64,000 nucleotides of DNA from Gyrodactylus bullatarudis (Eukaryota; Platyhelminthes; Monogenea; Gyrodactylidea; Gyrodactylidae). The stretch lies in assembly GCA_012064415.1 (NCBI GenBank), contig SSNU01000333.1, forward strand, positions 78,415-142,414, in the 5' to 3' direction. A program made the position numbers and the translations under genes. A model generated the notes under the pieces. That model did no database searches. It was not told the origin of the DNA and was given only the letters and a program-made list of their open reading frames with translations. Positions 55,101 to 63,941 of this stretch are shown here, in pieces (position 1 is the stretch's first letter; every line of letters begins with the position of its first letter).

Positions 55101-56732
55101 ATTTACATATGTAATAAAAGAGAAAAGTTTGAAATTGAAGCCGCATGTTCTTCTTGTCTAAGATGCTTAGTATCCTTCTTTGGATGATCATCAGTTTTTA
55201 GCTTTAGTTATATGTTATATGAAGCATAGTAATTTATAAGACTAATAAAGTCTTTTCTTTCGGCTTAAGCAAATCTTTATAAATCAAACTTAATAATCTC
55301 TGAGTTTTAAATTATTGCCACTAATGATGTACATTTGGTTTTAATGTATCTTCTTTCATATATTTTTTTATTTATAAGTTTAAGGGAATTGGAAAAACTT
55401 CATGAATTACTTATTCGTAATGTTATGTTTATCTGTCACTTTTTATAATTTAAACTGAATGACATTTTCCCCCTGTTAAGTTAATTTTTCAAGGATCTTG
55501 GCGAGAGATTGTACCTGCTGAGTTTTAATTTTATCCCGTTAAAAAAAAGGTTCGATCATTTTTCCCTGAATCTGAATTTTTAGTCTGATGTTACTTAGTT
55601 ACTACTTACTCCAATTCAAGCTCGTCTCTCACCTTAGATATAGATTTCAGACCAGAGTTGATTGAAAGCATGAAATATTATTTCAGATCATCTTAAATTT
55701 GATTCTAGTCTAAAAAAGAGTCATCATCTCAATAAAACTATAGGGAGGAAGATAAAACGTGAGGAAATAAATTTGATATTTACCATTTTCATTCTTATTA
55801 TAGGTGGGTGTGTCGTTGATGTTTGCACCACTCGTCCACCGATCAAATATTTCAGTGCTATTCGGGTCATATCTCAGTAGATTAAAGAGACTATCATTCA
55901 TATTATCAGCATGTATTACTCGACTATATCGTTTGTGCTCCAATAAATGATCAGTCCATTTCTTGCACGTCTCTGTTGACTTGAACTGAATCAAGAAAAT
56001 ACAAAATATACAAGTTTTATAAATGTATCTATCAAAACTTATGAGAAATACTACTATTCCCTAGTTGGAATATTTTCAATTATAATTACAGAGAATCTTA
56101 AAGCAGTGAAGAGTATCCTGTAACATTGTTAAATATTGTATTCAGTTACTGAATTTCAATAGATTCAAGGTTTGTACATTAAAAGATACTCACTTTGAAT
56201 TTATGAACAATACTTCCAACATCAATAAAAATCTTTGGCTCTTTTATTGTGATTGCAATATTCATGAGTGGAACAACATCTTTAAGATAAATTGACATTT
56301 CCATCTGTAACAATAATAAGTTAGGTGTGCGTGCTTACTTGGGACTTTGATTTTGAGTATGTGAAGCAACCATCAGTAAGGTAGACAAACCTCTAGGTTA
56401 AAGTGAAAATTAACTGATTTACCTTGTGAAAACCTTTCATTGGTGATCGACGTTGTTTCAGGATATATCCCTTAACAGATATCGGCTTTATTGTAGAATC
56501 AAATTCTAGCGAGTATTTAAATCGATTATAGATTTTACCTGAACTGATGATTTCAATTTCACCGGCACAGTTTGAGTAACTTGAATAGTTCTCGCAAGCC
56601 TAAAAATCAGATATATGAATTTACAGATAGATAACTTTGACTGCTAGAATTTTTGAATGATATTGTATTTTCATTAGTTTCTTTATTCGCTGCTTCACTA
56701 TCAGTATCTAAAAATATTTTGAAGTCTGACAT
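40160..56732 (-). CDS. OSBPL3/6/7: Oxysterol-binding protein-related protein, OSBPL3/6/7 type (PH + FFAT + ORD)
   Basis: Lipid-transfer protein acting at ER contact sites. Seventeen exons join in phase to 917 aa: 56732-56625, 56599-56423, 56392-56339, 56304-56194, 55985-55784, 53749-53679, 46255-45994, 44825-44596, 44535-44479, 44422-44380, 43460-43118, 42092-42023, 41943-41588, 41040-40893, 40825-40672, 40618-40360 and 40268-40160. The PH domain is at about 78-200 (VKGYILKQRRSPMKGFHK, RFVYLTDGCF, CKKWTDHL). A coiled coil lies around 330-400. An FFAT motif, SFYDAQE, lies near 413 for VAP binding. The ORD is at about 555-917, with IGTDLSKIRLPV, KPFNPILGET, the signature EQVSHHPP (about 646) and TDSRLRPDQR. 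The Trp end (QPIW) matches the OSBPL3/6/7 group. Intron 1 is 25 nt. The 7.4-kb intron 46256-53678 carries transposons and the assembly gap. Confidence 0.9.
43118..43467 (-). CDS. Possible alternative first coding exon of a short ORD-only OSBPL isoform
   Basis: An ATG at 43467 lies in frame just upstream of the acceptor (gggag|AT, exon start 43460) used by the long form. Started here, the gene would give a 481-aa protein without PH or FFAT. Minus-strand sequence upstream has ATTGG boxes and TATATAA (about 43570-43620), consistent with an internal promoter. This is inference; the long form can also simply read through this exon. Confidence 0.35.
45405..45845. repeat. Imperfect inverted repeat (hairpin) in an OSBPL intron
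   Basis: Arms near 45524-45546 and 45731-45754 are near-perfect reverse complements (AAAAGTTGATTTTNAGGATCAC). More distal segments (AAAAATCAATTTTT near 45427 against its complement near 45770, and the CATTGTTG / CAACAATAG pair) also match in mirrored order. Probably a small MITE-like or foldback relic. Confidence 0.45.
47754..48125. mobile_element. piggyBac-like MITE, 372 bp
   Basis: The terminal inverted repeat CCCTTTCAGGTCC begins at 47754, and its complement GGACCTGAAAGGG ends at 48125. The left end is flanked by TTAA (47750-47753) and the right by TTGA (48126-48129), a decayed TTAA. Ends of CCC...GGG at TTAA targets are the piggyBac hallmark. The interior has a 105-codon plus-strand frame (MGQNIKP...) that matches no transposase I know, so the element is probably non-autonomous. 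Confidence 0.6.
48130..49547 (+). mobile_element. LINE (non-LTR retrotransposon) fragment with internal assembly gap
   Basis: Left of the gap an open frame encodes reverse-transcriptase start motifs: SSRPISSLNIF, THGFLNGKNTSSN-type text (actual KTQHGFLNGKNTSS), and YLDISKAFDKL, the first catalytic Asp block. Right of the gap (from 49412) comes AT-rich 3' sequence with AATAAA (49521-49526) and a 10-A tail (49538-49547), typical of a LINE 3' end. The gap hides the remaining RT domain, and about 1.4 kb in total suggests 5' truncation. It sits on the plus strand, antisense to the OSBPL gene, within its intron. A C-run at about 48270-48280 may be a sequencing-difficult site. Confidence 0.6.
48586..49411. 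other. Assembly gap (826 N)
   Basis: Run of N inside the LINE copy. Any protein frame spanning it is artificial. Confidence 1.
49555..49845 (-). mobile_element. GIY-YIG endonuclease fragment of a retroelement
   Basis: The minus-strand frame of about 96 codons includes LLVYKFQCDCGASYIGRT followed by RKLSTRVADHIKKDN, a GIY-YIG nuclease core as found in Penelope-like elements. It stops seven codons later, so only the N-terminal part of the domain remains. The fragment starts directly beside the LINE poly(A) tail. A second decayed copy of part of it is at 55221-55300. Confidence 0.6.
49860..51300 (+). pseudogene. Decayed coding-like tract, probably retroelement
   Basis: Short open stretches in alternating frames (for example 49870-50091, beginning ADNQSIQVPSTAP) are interrupted by stops. 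A motif of about 35 bp containing GTCTGAAGAGA occurs near 50080 and again, diverged, near 50690, reading as related peptides (TESEETRRDI and IKSEEIQRYT). I cannot name the source; a gag-like polyprotein remnant is possible. Confidence 0.25.
52129..52347 (+). CDS. Candidate small secreted peptide, 72 aa
   Basis: An ATG-initiated frame in the big OSBPL intron on the opposite strand. The first about 20 residues are hydrophobic (FYWFMMKLIFSILAYSEFLA), signal-peptide-like, and the rest is polar with dibasic RR and KK sites. A TATATAG lies about 55 bp upstream and AATAAA about 40 bp after the stop. There is no homology I recognise; it may be chance. Confidence 0.22.
   Translation: MFYWFMMKLIFSILAYSEFLAHQMRSYYGNEDGIQNSRRVVDSCNKNYSRRTYSVLSMSRVKGFLAVKKVGS
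54605..54770. repeat. Dispersed repeat, second copy at 11596-11700
   Basis: The segment TTGACTATTTTTTGCTAATT and the following about 50 bp are shared with the NMNAT intron at 11596-11665, and looser similarity continues (GGGATTT...CAACCT). Strand and full extent are unknown. Confidence 0.5.
55221..55300 (-). mobile_element. Second decayed copy of the GIY-YIG retroelement
   Basis: About 70 bp resembles 49661-49730 (shared GGCTTAAG, AAATCTTTA and AATCAAACT blocks) but is too diverged to translate. This supports the view that the element is repeated in the genome. Confidence 0.45.
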
Positions 56733-56929
56733 GACAAAAATCCACTCAAAGTTGTGCACAAAATTTTTAAACTCAAATTTGAATTAGCTCCTATATTTTA
56801 AACACCTAAACATTTATCAACATTTAATTTGTTTTCAGTCTTGGAGATTAGTTGTACATTTTTAAATTTAAGTTTCGGCTGCCCAAACAGTATTTGGAAA
56901 TTAAAAGAACGAAATATTGTGTTTTAGAT
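56733..56929. promoter_or_regulatory. Shared promoter region, OSBPL / EFHC
   Basis: 197 bp separate the divergent start codons (56732 minus, 56930 plus). The sequence is AT-rich; no definite box was identified. Confidence 0.3.
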
Positions 56930-59900
56930 ATGAATGATCTTCCATTAATTCCTGGTTTCACTATCCATGATTCAACAGTAATTTGAAAAAAAATCATTCT
57001 TATTTTAGAAATCTGATCACAGAATTAGCCAAAATCTTAAATATAAAAATGGATTCCCTATAACTGAGTTTATTAATTTTAAAGGTGTTGGGAGCGATAA
57101 AAGAGACTATGAAAATCTCGATAGAAAGTATGAACAGTTTGTCGTAGATCCAAATTTGTACTATGGATGTGCCAAGAGAAATCAAACTAAACCCTTTATT
57201 CCTTCTTATGTTGAGTATGATAAGAAAGTTTTAAGATTTTTTGGATACATTAAAGGAGATAAAGATTTGCACGAAATAGAACTTCATTATTTCCTTGAAG
57301 ACAATACAATATATCTTAAAAAACACTTGAGCAATGAATTTGAGGTGGGCCGTGGAAAATTACTTCGAAGACAAAGAATAAAAAAACCAAATTCTGAACA
57401 TCTTTATTCATGGCTTGATCTAAATACATGTATGGACTTTGAAGCTTTCGGAGTTACCTATCGTTTGACAAGTTGTGATTCATTTACAAAAGTAAAATAT
57501 TCCAAGTTTATTTAGGGCTTTCTTAAATCCCAAGGTATTATCCTCAATGGAGAAGAGAAAAGACCACTTAATATGCAAAAGTTGGATCAAGGCAATGAAG
57601 AGAACAAATGTTATGTTGACAAGAGAAAAAGGTTTTTAGATTTTGACAAGCAAGTTCTGAGATTTTTCGCTCTTTTGGAACACTTGAAAGGATATGAATC
57701 CACTTACTCCAAAGTTTTGATTCAGTATCACTTGAGCGATGAAAAAATTGATGTTAAATTAACCGAAACAAGCCCACACACACCACTTATAAATAAAAAT
57801 AAGATATTTAAGAATAATGGATACCCAACTAATTTTCCATCAATTTATCTTGAATACAATGGTGAGGAAATCATTTATAATAAAATAATTTATATTCTCC
57901 AAGTTACTACTTTAAAGTAGATACCAAAAACTATACTTTTTAAATTAAAGCTTTATTTCATTATTTGAAGATGATAAAGATTGTGATTATTACCAACCGA
58001 AGGACTTGATGATTGGAAAGGAGTACATATTTTATGAGAAAAAGTTTTTTATATATGATTGTGATAATTTTACAAGAGCCTGGTACGTTAAGAATATGAA
58101 CGTTTACAATATGGAGCCAATTGATATTGACGATAAAATAAAAAAACCTGCAAGTTTTGACAGTGTCAAGTTGACACATGAACTCATTCGATAAACTTTT
58201 AATCTTCCTTCATCTCTAGAAATCACGTAGAAATGTTGATGAAGAGGCTAATTACCTACCTAAGAGACCAACATGCGCGTATAAAAATTCCGATTATGTT
58301 AACCATTTGCGTTTCATTGCCCATCTAGTAAGTTAAGATTTCTATTTTGTATTTAATCAAAATAACCTTTCTCAGATCTAGTTGCAAGTTAAGAATTCTG
58401 ATTTAAAATTTTTTCAATCTAAAATAAAATTTTTTCATTCTGATTAGCAAAGGGCCAGAGAAATAATAGGGGGTTGGGGGTAATTATTTTTATAATTTTC
58501 AATCTGAATTGAAATTTTTGCATTCTAAATTCATCATTTTTCAATCTAAACTGAAAAATATTTATTCTGGTTAGCAAAGAGCCTAGAACAGTATTTAGGG
58601 TGGTGGGGTGATTTCTTAACATTTTTCATTCTGAATTGATAATATTTGAATCTGAGTTTTGAAAAAATGAAAATAAATTTGAAAAAGTCATGGATTCTCT
58701 CACTGTTTCAGCAATTCGTTCTAATAATGTTTGGGTTTTAAATTCTGCTATTGATAAGTTCCCATTTTCTCTGATGTATTCAAGAATAGTTGGTCTTTCT
58801 AAGGCAAGTATTCTTTTTGTTTCATATTTTTAAATGCTCCATACCAGTTCAATCAGGTTCAATAAGAATAAATATGGGCTAATCTTAAAATTTCAACATC
58901 ATCCTCTATTAATTCTTCTATCTTTGAATGAACAGGAGCATTATCTATCATATCGTCATTGGGGACGAAACTGAATCACAATAAATGTTATCAATTCATT
59001 AATTCAGAAGATCATAAATAAATTAATAGAGTAAGGAAGATAAAAGACTTTTTCAAATTTATTTTCATTTTTTCAAAACTCAGATTCAAATATTATCAAT
59101 TCAGAATGAAAAATGTTAAGTAATCACCCCACCACCCTAATTACTGTTCTGGGCTCTTTGCTAATCAGAATGAATATTTTTCAGTTTAGATAAAAATATA
59201 CGTACATTTTCATATACGTCCGGATAACTGGAAATATTCATCAATTAAAATTATAACAAAAGAGATATGTACATTTCGCCAGGTCTCATCAGTCTCAATT
59301 CCTGGTTCAATATTTAATAAAATTGTTTTGATGAAATGTTTTAAATGAAAATTGTAAGAAATTTCTCTTGAGCAATTCCAATTGATGAAAAACCAAAAAA
59401 CTTTTCTAGTAGGTAGAAAAGAAAAATTAAAAATCAATTGGGCCATGGTAGTTCTAAATTGTGTGTATAGTTCTTTTGGATACATAGACTTGGATCTTCC
59501 TTCATGACATAAAATTTCTCTCTGATTTTAAGGTCCATACTTTGATCGCTTGAATTCTTACAAATTATCTTGAAATTACTTTCATTCGCTTCGCAACCGG
59601 ACCTATCAATGTGTTTCTTAATTGATGAACTATTCTTGCTCAGATGTTCATTGATCCTTATCCCTAACCTTCTGTGTTCGTCCTATTTACCTAGCTCAAC
59701 ATGATGCATGAAAGCAGTAAATGAGATTTGACTGTTCCGATTCGTTCAGCTTATCTTTAAGTTGAAATTTGAACAGGCTTGTGATCTTGTATAAAACCTT
59801 CAATTGTATATCATTATAATGTTCATTTACAAGTAAATTCAATTTTCTTCTTAGTTCATAGCTGAACCCATCTCCCAACTTTATGAAAATAGGGAGAGCT

Positions 59901-62900
59901 CCTTCAATTTGTTCTTCTTCTGTTTGTTGAGTTGCTTCATCTTCTAAAGCTTTTTCTATGTATTTCTGAACAAATCTTTCAGGGTATCCGTTTTCTTTCA
60001 GTCTTTTTTGGATTTCATTAATCTCATTCAATACTTTTTCTTCACTGACTATTCTCTTGGTCCTTTTCACAAGTCCTATTATTAATCCTGATTTATAACT
60101 CTTTGGACAAAAACTCGAGAAATGTAAGTACTTTCCTGTGTCTGTTTTCTTCCTATGTATGGTTCTCTCTATACCCCCATCTGGTTTCCTTGTCAACCTG
60201 AAATCTAAGAAACTTATCGATTCTTCTATTTCTTGTTCCTTCGTGAATTTGATGTTCGGATGGATCAAGTTCATTTCACTGAAGAATTCGTCGGTGGAAG
60301 CTTCTTGTTTCATGACAATGAACGTATCATCTACATATCTAACATATAAATCAGTGTATTCCTTTATTAAATTTTCCATTCTGTTCGTCTCCAAGTATCC
60401 TAAGAAAATATCTGCTAACAACGGACTAAGTAGAGATCCCATTGCTATCCCGTCTTTTTGGATGTACACCTGATCTTGTAATGATAACGGCACGTTGGTG
60501 CAGCAAATTCTTAATATCTTGACTATTTCTTCTCCACTCAACTCAAAATTGTCCCTATTTTCGTTGACATATGTGCCAATGATATTTAATGTTTCTTCTA
60601 TCGGAATGTTTGGGAATAACGCATTGATATCTAGTGATATCATTTCTCTTGATCCTTTAACCTTTTCAACGAATTGGAATACATCTTTCACTATATATCG
60701 ATTAAAATGGCTATGAATTGGCTTCAGAATGTCTAATAACCATTTTGCTAAATTGTGCTGCGGACTTGCTGACATATCCAATATTGGTCTCATAGGTAGA
60801 ATATTTTCGCAATCTATTTTGTGTGTTTTAAGTAGGAAATAAAGTCTTGACAACATCGAGTTTTTTCTCAAGATTTTTTCTTTCAATCTCACATCTATTA
60901 AGCCTTTCCTATACAATTCTAATGTCTTTTTTTCTATTTCTTTTTCTTCTTTTTTCATCTTATACTCATTTCTCAATATTTCTATTCTTTCAAATTTATC
61001 ACCATCCGAAAGATTCCCTACCATTTGTCAATTCTTTTAATCCCTCAAAGTGTTCTCTTCTAAGTTTCTTATGCAATGTTTTCTTCTTTCTATAACTTTT
61101 ATAAATGCTCATCAATCCTATCTTAAAATCTTCTATATCTGTTCCCTCCTTCAATTTATTACTTTCTTTCAGATCATACGCTAATTTTTCAAAGTCAGCT
61201 CTATCTTCTGTCTTTTTAGATTTCTTCGGTACACAGAAGTTTAGACCTAATGACAAGACTTCTTTTTGAACTTGCGTTAATTGAATAATTGAAGATACCT
61301 TTTTAATAGTGATTGATCTCTTCTTCATCTATGAGCTTCTTAAGACTTTTGAACTTTTTTCCCCTTATTTTGTGTGCCTCTTTCATTAGAAATACGCCTA
61401 TCTTTTCATCCAGTCTTTCATTGATAATAAAATTCATTTTAATGGCGAATAAACTCTCATAAAACCCTGCTATTTTCAAATCCTGTGTTTCCTTTTTTGG
61501 TAGTGAATGAAAGTTTTATGTATTCATATTTGTTGTTAGCGAACTGTTGTGGAACCTCATCCCATTCTTTCTTCGGAAATCTGTCTTTCTCCAAACACAA
61601 ATTGTAAATCTGCAACTGGCCCATTGCTTTACTAATCTTTTTGCTCAAACCTGCTATACTCTGAAAAATAATCTTTTGTTCCTCAAACCGGTTCAAAAGA
61701 TTATTATTAGATAAAAATATACGTAAATATTCATATACGTCCAGATGACTGAAAATATTCATCAATTAAAATTATAACAAAAGAATTATATTCAGTTTAG
61801 ATTGAAAAATGATGAATTTAGAATGCAAAAATTTCAATTCAGATTGAAAATTATAAAAATAATTACCCCCAACCCCCTATTACTTCTCTGGTCCTTTGCT
61901 AATCAGAATGAAAAAATTTTATTTTAGATTGAAAAAATTTTAAATCAGAATTCTTAACTTGCAGCTAGCTCTGAAAAAGGTATAGTTATTTTTTTCTTTA
62001 GAATGATTTATATATGTTACAGTGAATTTTGAAACTCACGAATATATAAACTATAGCTTCTAATTTATTGGTTTAAAAAAACTGCGATAAAATAGTTTTT
62101 ATACTTATTACTAGTAACAAGATTCCCGGAATTCTTGAGACTATCAGATGATCTTTCTTCATAATTCTCTAGTATTTTAAGATTTTTAAATTTATCTAAG
62201 GACTTTATTGAATTTTTCTCTGGTTCTTCGAATTAGCAAATTAACACGTTTTCTTTTTTCCTTTAAGGATAGTCCTTTTGATATTGACAAGGACCGATCT
62301 TTTATTTTGACTATGAACACAACCAATGACGAGATAACAATATATGAGAAAAAATGGAAGAATTCTGGCTTCAATGGAGGCCTATTTCTGCGAAGCACAA
62401 AGTAAGCTTTTCTGTTCAAAAAATCATAGTCCATTAATATAGATGTAATTTCTTTGTCTTGTATGGTAAAAAGCTTTGTTTGAATGTTAAAAATATCGCC
62501 CACGCTTACTTGAATCGATACTTGTAAATATTAAAATGTGATTTACACGAATCAATAAAACTTATGAGGATGAATAAACTTCATCTGAAGGTTTGTTAAA
62601 AAAACTCGAAACTTAAGCTTTCATTCAAAAGGGTAAACATTTTTTAAATAAAATAAAAATGACTTATTTAAAATTTTAACTCTATCCTAATTAAAAACTA
62701 TATTTGTTCAGAAAGATCCATAAAATCTTCTGAAAAATGTGAAGATTTGGTGTTAAAGCAGAAGATTTTACTGGCTAAATTTCATGAGACTAAATCTCTT
62801 TTGATAGTGCAAAATATGTACAAATGAAATATGACGATGATTAAATTAAGATTCGTTCCTCAACTAGGGCATGAAAAATTGTTTTAGTAAGAGTATTATT

Positions 62901-63730
62901 CAAGAATAGGTTAATTAATAATTATAATTATACACATGAATATATCTAAATAGACCAGAATAGGAATTGAATAGTACTCAGGTACCTTCATTAGCTCTTG
63001 TGTAATGCGCTCAGAAATAAAATTTTGCCTCGTTCCTGAACCAGACCATTGCATTTTTTCTTATATCTCACCTAACTTCTGTTTCAATCAAACTGATTTC
63101 AAATATGTGCTTCGTAAAAAATACTACAATAGAATTTTCGAGTTATTCGGTAGTGTATTTGCAGTGCTTTACCTTTCAAAAAAGAAAAACATGAATGAGA
63201 TAGAAAGACAGAAATTACATCATCTTGTTAAGAAATAAATTCTTAAGAGAGTTATAGAAAACTTTCCCTTGACTCTTACAGTTTCTGAGCAATTTAGAGT
63301 CAAAGTTGAAAATTTACCTATTTATTTCGAAAATTCTCAACTTCAAAAAAATTTTATTGCTATTGAAACACCTTTTAGGAAAGTAATGGTACAGTAGTCC
63401 TTAAAGTATCGAAAGTGAAAAAATTTTTCGAAAATTATAATCCTGTGAAAATTTTTAATTGGCAAATGTCTGAAGAACCCCGTAAAATTGTTATTGAATT
63501 GATCTTACTAAATCTGATAGGATTAAAATTATGATAATTAACATGAATAATGATCTGAATTAAATCAAACTAACTTTTATTTCAGAATTCGAAAACCTGG
63601 TCCGGGGAAGAATTATTATGGGAAAGAGGACTTAAATGTTGGTGCCAAACTAAAAATATTTGGAAGAGAGTTTGTTTTAGGGGAATGTGGCGAGAAAACG
63701 AGAAAATTCTTGGAAGAAAATTTAGAGTAG
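56930..63730 (+). CDS. EFHC1: EFHC1/2-type triple DM10-domain axonemal protein
   Basis: Microtubule inner protein of ciliary doublets, by family. Seven exons, 56930-56977, 57009-57491, 57516-57861, 57971-58164, 58220-58327, 62268-62401 and 63586-63730, join in phase to 485 aa. The N-terminus LPLIPGFTIHDST matches the family start. DM10-1 (about 83-180) begins VEYDKKVLRFFGYI; DM10-2 (about 205-315) begins DFDKQVLRFFALL and ends with FFIYDCDNFTRAWY; DM10-3 (about 360-480) spans NHLRFIAHL, PFDIDKDRSFIL, then GREFVLGECG. Introns 1 and 2 are 31 and 24 nt. The exon 4 end is the least certain boundary. The C-terminal EF-hand region of vertebrate EFHC1 is absent. Intron 5 holds 3.6 kb of transposon. 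Motile cilia or flagella are implied. Confidence 0.85.
59480..59700 (-). pseudogene. Broken GIY-YIG endonuclease of the PLE
   Basis: Minus-strand codons downstream of the RT read LGIRINEHLSKNSSSIKKHI, then CKNSSDQSMDLKIREKF, matching the second half of a GIY-YIG nuclease. The first half, which should carry the Tyr/Gly core, is interrupted by stops near 59690. The element therefore lacks a working nuclease. Confidence 0.5.
59696..61024 (-). CDS. PLE reverse transcriptase, 442-codon open frame
   Basis: RT domain of the Penelope-like element with all main blocks. The second catalytic motif is YVDD, preceded by LYVRY. A Penelope-type thumb region follows (RERT-like IERTIHRKKTDTGKYLHFSS). The true upstream start is lost because the N-terminal block lies in another frame overlapping at 60999-61024. 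Confidence 0.75.
   Translation of the reverse strand: MVGNLSDGDKFERIEILRNEYKMKKEEKEIEKKTLELYRKGLIDVRLKEKILRKNSMLSRLYFLLKTHKIDCENILPMRPILDMSASPQHNLAKWLLDILKPIHSHFNRYIVKDVFQFVEKVKGSREMISLDINALFPNIPIEETLNIIGTYVNENRDNFELSGEEIVKILRICCTNVPLSLQDQVYIQKDGIAMGSLLSPLLADIFLGYLETNRMENLIKEYTDLYVRYVDDTFIVMKQEASTDEFFSEMNLIHPNIKFTKEQEIEESISFLDFRLTRKPDGGIERTIHRKKTDTGKYLHFSSFCPKSYKSGLIIGLVKRTKRIVSEEKVLNEINEIQKRLKENGYPERFVQKYIEKALEDEATQQTEEEQIEGALPIFIKLGDGFSYELRRKLNLLVNEHYNDIQLKVLYKITSLFKFQLKDKLNESEQSNLIYCFHASC
62402..63585 (+). other. EFHC intron 6 with an unrelated decayed gene
   Basis: A 1.2-kb intron between the last two EFHC exons. It includes the decayed coding tract at 62980-63535 (separate entry); otherwise nothing was seen. 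Confidence 0.45.
62980..63535 (+). pseudogene. Decayed protein gene of unknown origin
   Basis: A plus-strand frame from about 63005 runs 77 codons (RSEIKFCLVPEPDHCIFSY...) to a stop at 63236. It resumes in the same frame for about 50 codons (ILKRVIENFPLTLTVSEQF...) and then continues in another frame (KKFFENYNPVKIFNWQMS...) to about 63530. Coding-like composition persists across one stop and one frameshift, which suggests an inactivated gene. I do not recognise the family. Confidence 0.35.
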
Positions 63731-63941
63731 GGTAAAAAAAAATTTGAACTATGTAAGAATAGAAAAATTGTAACACAAAAAATACACTTAAGAGAGAAAA
63801 TAGAAAAATTTAATTCTTAGCACAACCGTCTAGAAGCAGAATAACTTATAGAGAAGAATCATCTCAACCTATATCTCGCCCATCCCGAACAAGAAGCAGG
63901 CCCGCTTCCTCAGGATAGATTGACTACCTGAAAAACGAGGA

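Larger units (their letters stand above)
59192..61790 (-). mobile_element. Penelope-like retroelement (PLE), 2.6 kb, decayed
   Basis: Flanked by a 12-bp target duplication TTCAGTTTAGAT (59180-59191 and 61791-61802) and bounded by direct repeats of about 75 bp (59192-59265 and 61713-61787), as expected for PLE pseudo-LTRs. On the minus strand it encodes an N-terminal PLE block (61328-60999, LTQVQKEVLSLGLNFC), then the reverse transcriptase (61024-59696) with MRPILDMSAS, SLDINALFPN, GSLLSPLLADIF and the catalytic YVDDTF. The downstream GIY-YIG endonuclease is frame-broken (see its own entry). The frames overlap or are shifted, so the copy is probably inactive. Confidence 0.8.
58385..61968. mobile_element. 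Foldback (long-TIR) element, split by a retroelement
   Basis: The left arm 58385-58690 is the reverse complement of 59039-59191 joined to 61791-61968, so the element has arms of about 305 bp around a spacer of about 350 bp. Arm identity is high: a run of about 60 bp through AATAGGGGGTTGGGGGTAAT is nearly unchanged. The right arm is interrupted at 59192-61790 by a Penelope-like element. No transposase is visible in the spacer. Confidence 0.7.

Noticed and set aside
57862..57920. Continuation of the EFHC frame to the stop at 57918
   Set aside because: The donor at 57862 and the next exon restore family alignment residue for residue, so this tail is intronic.
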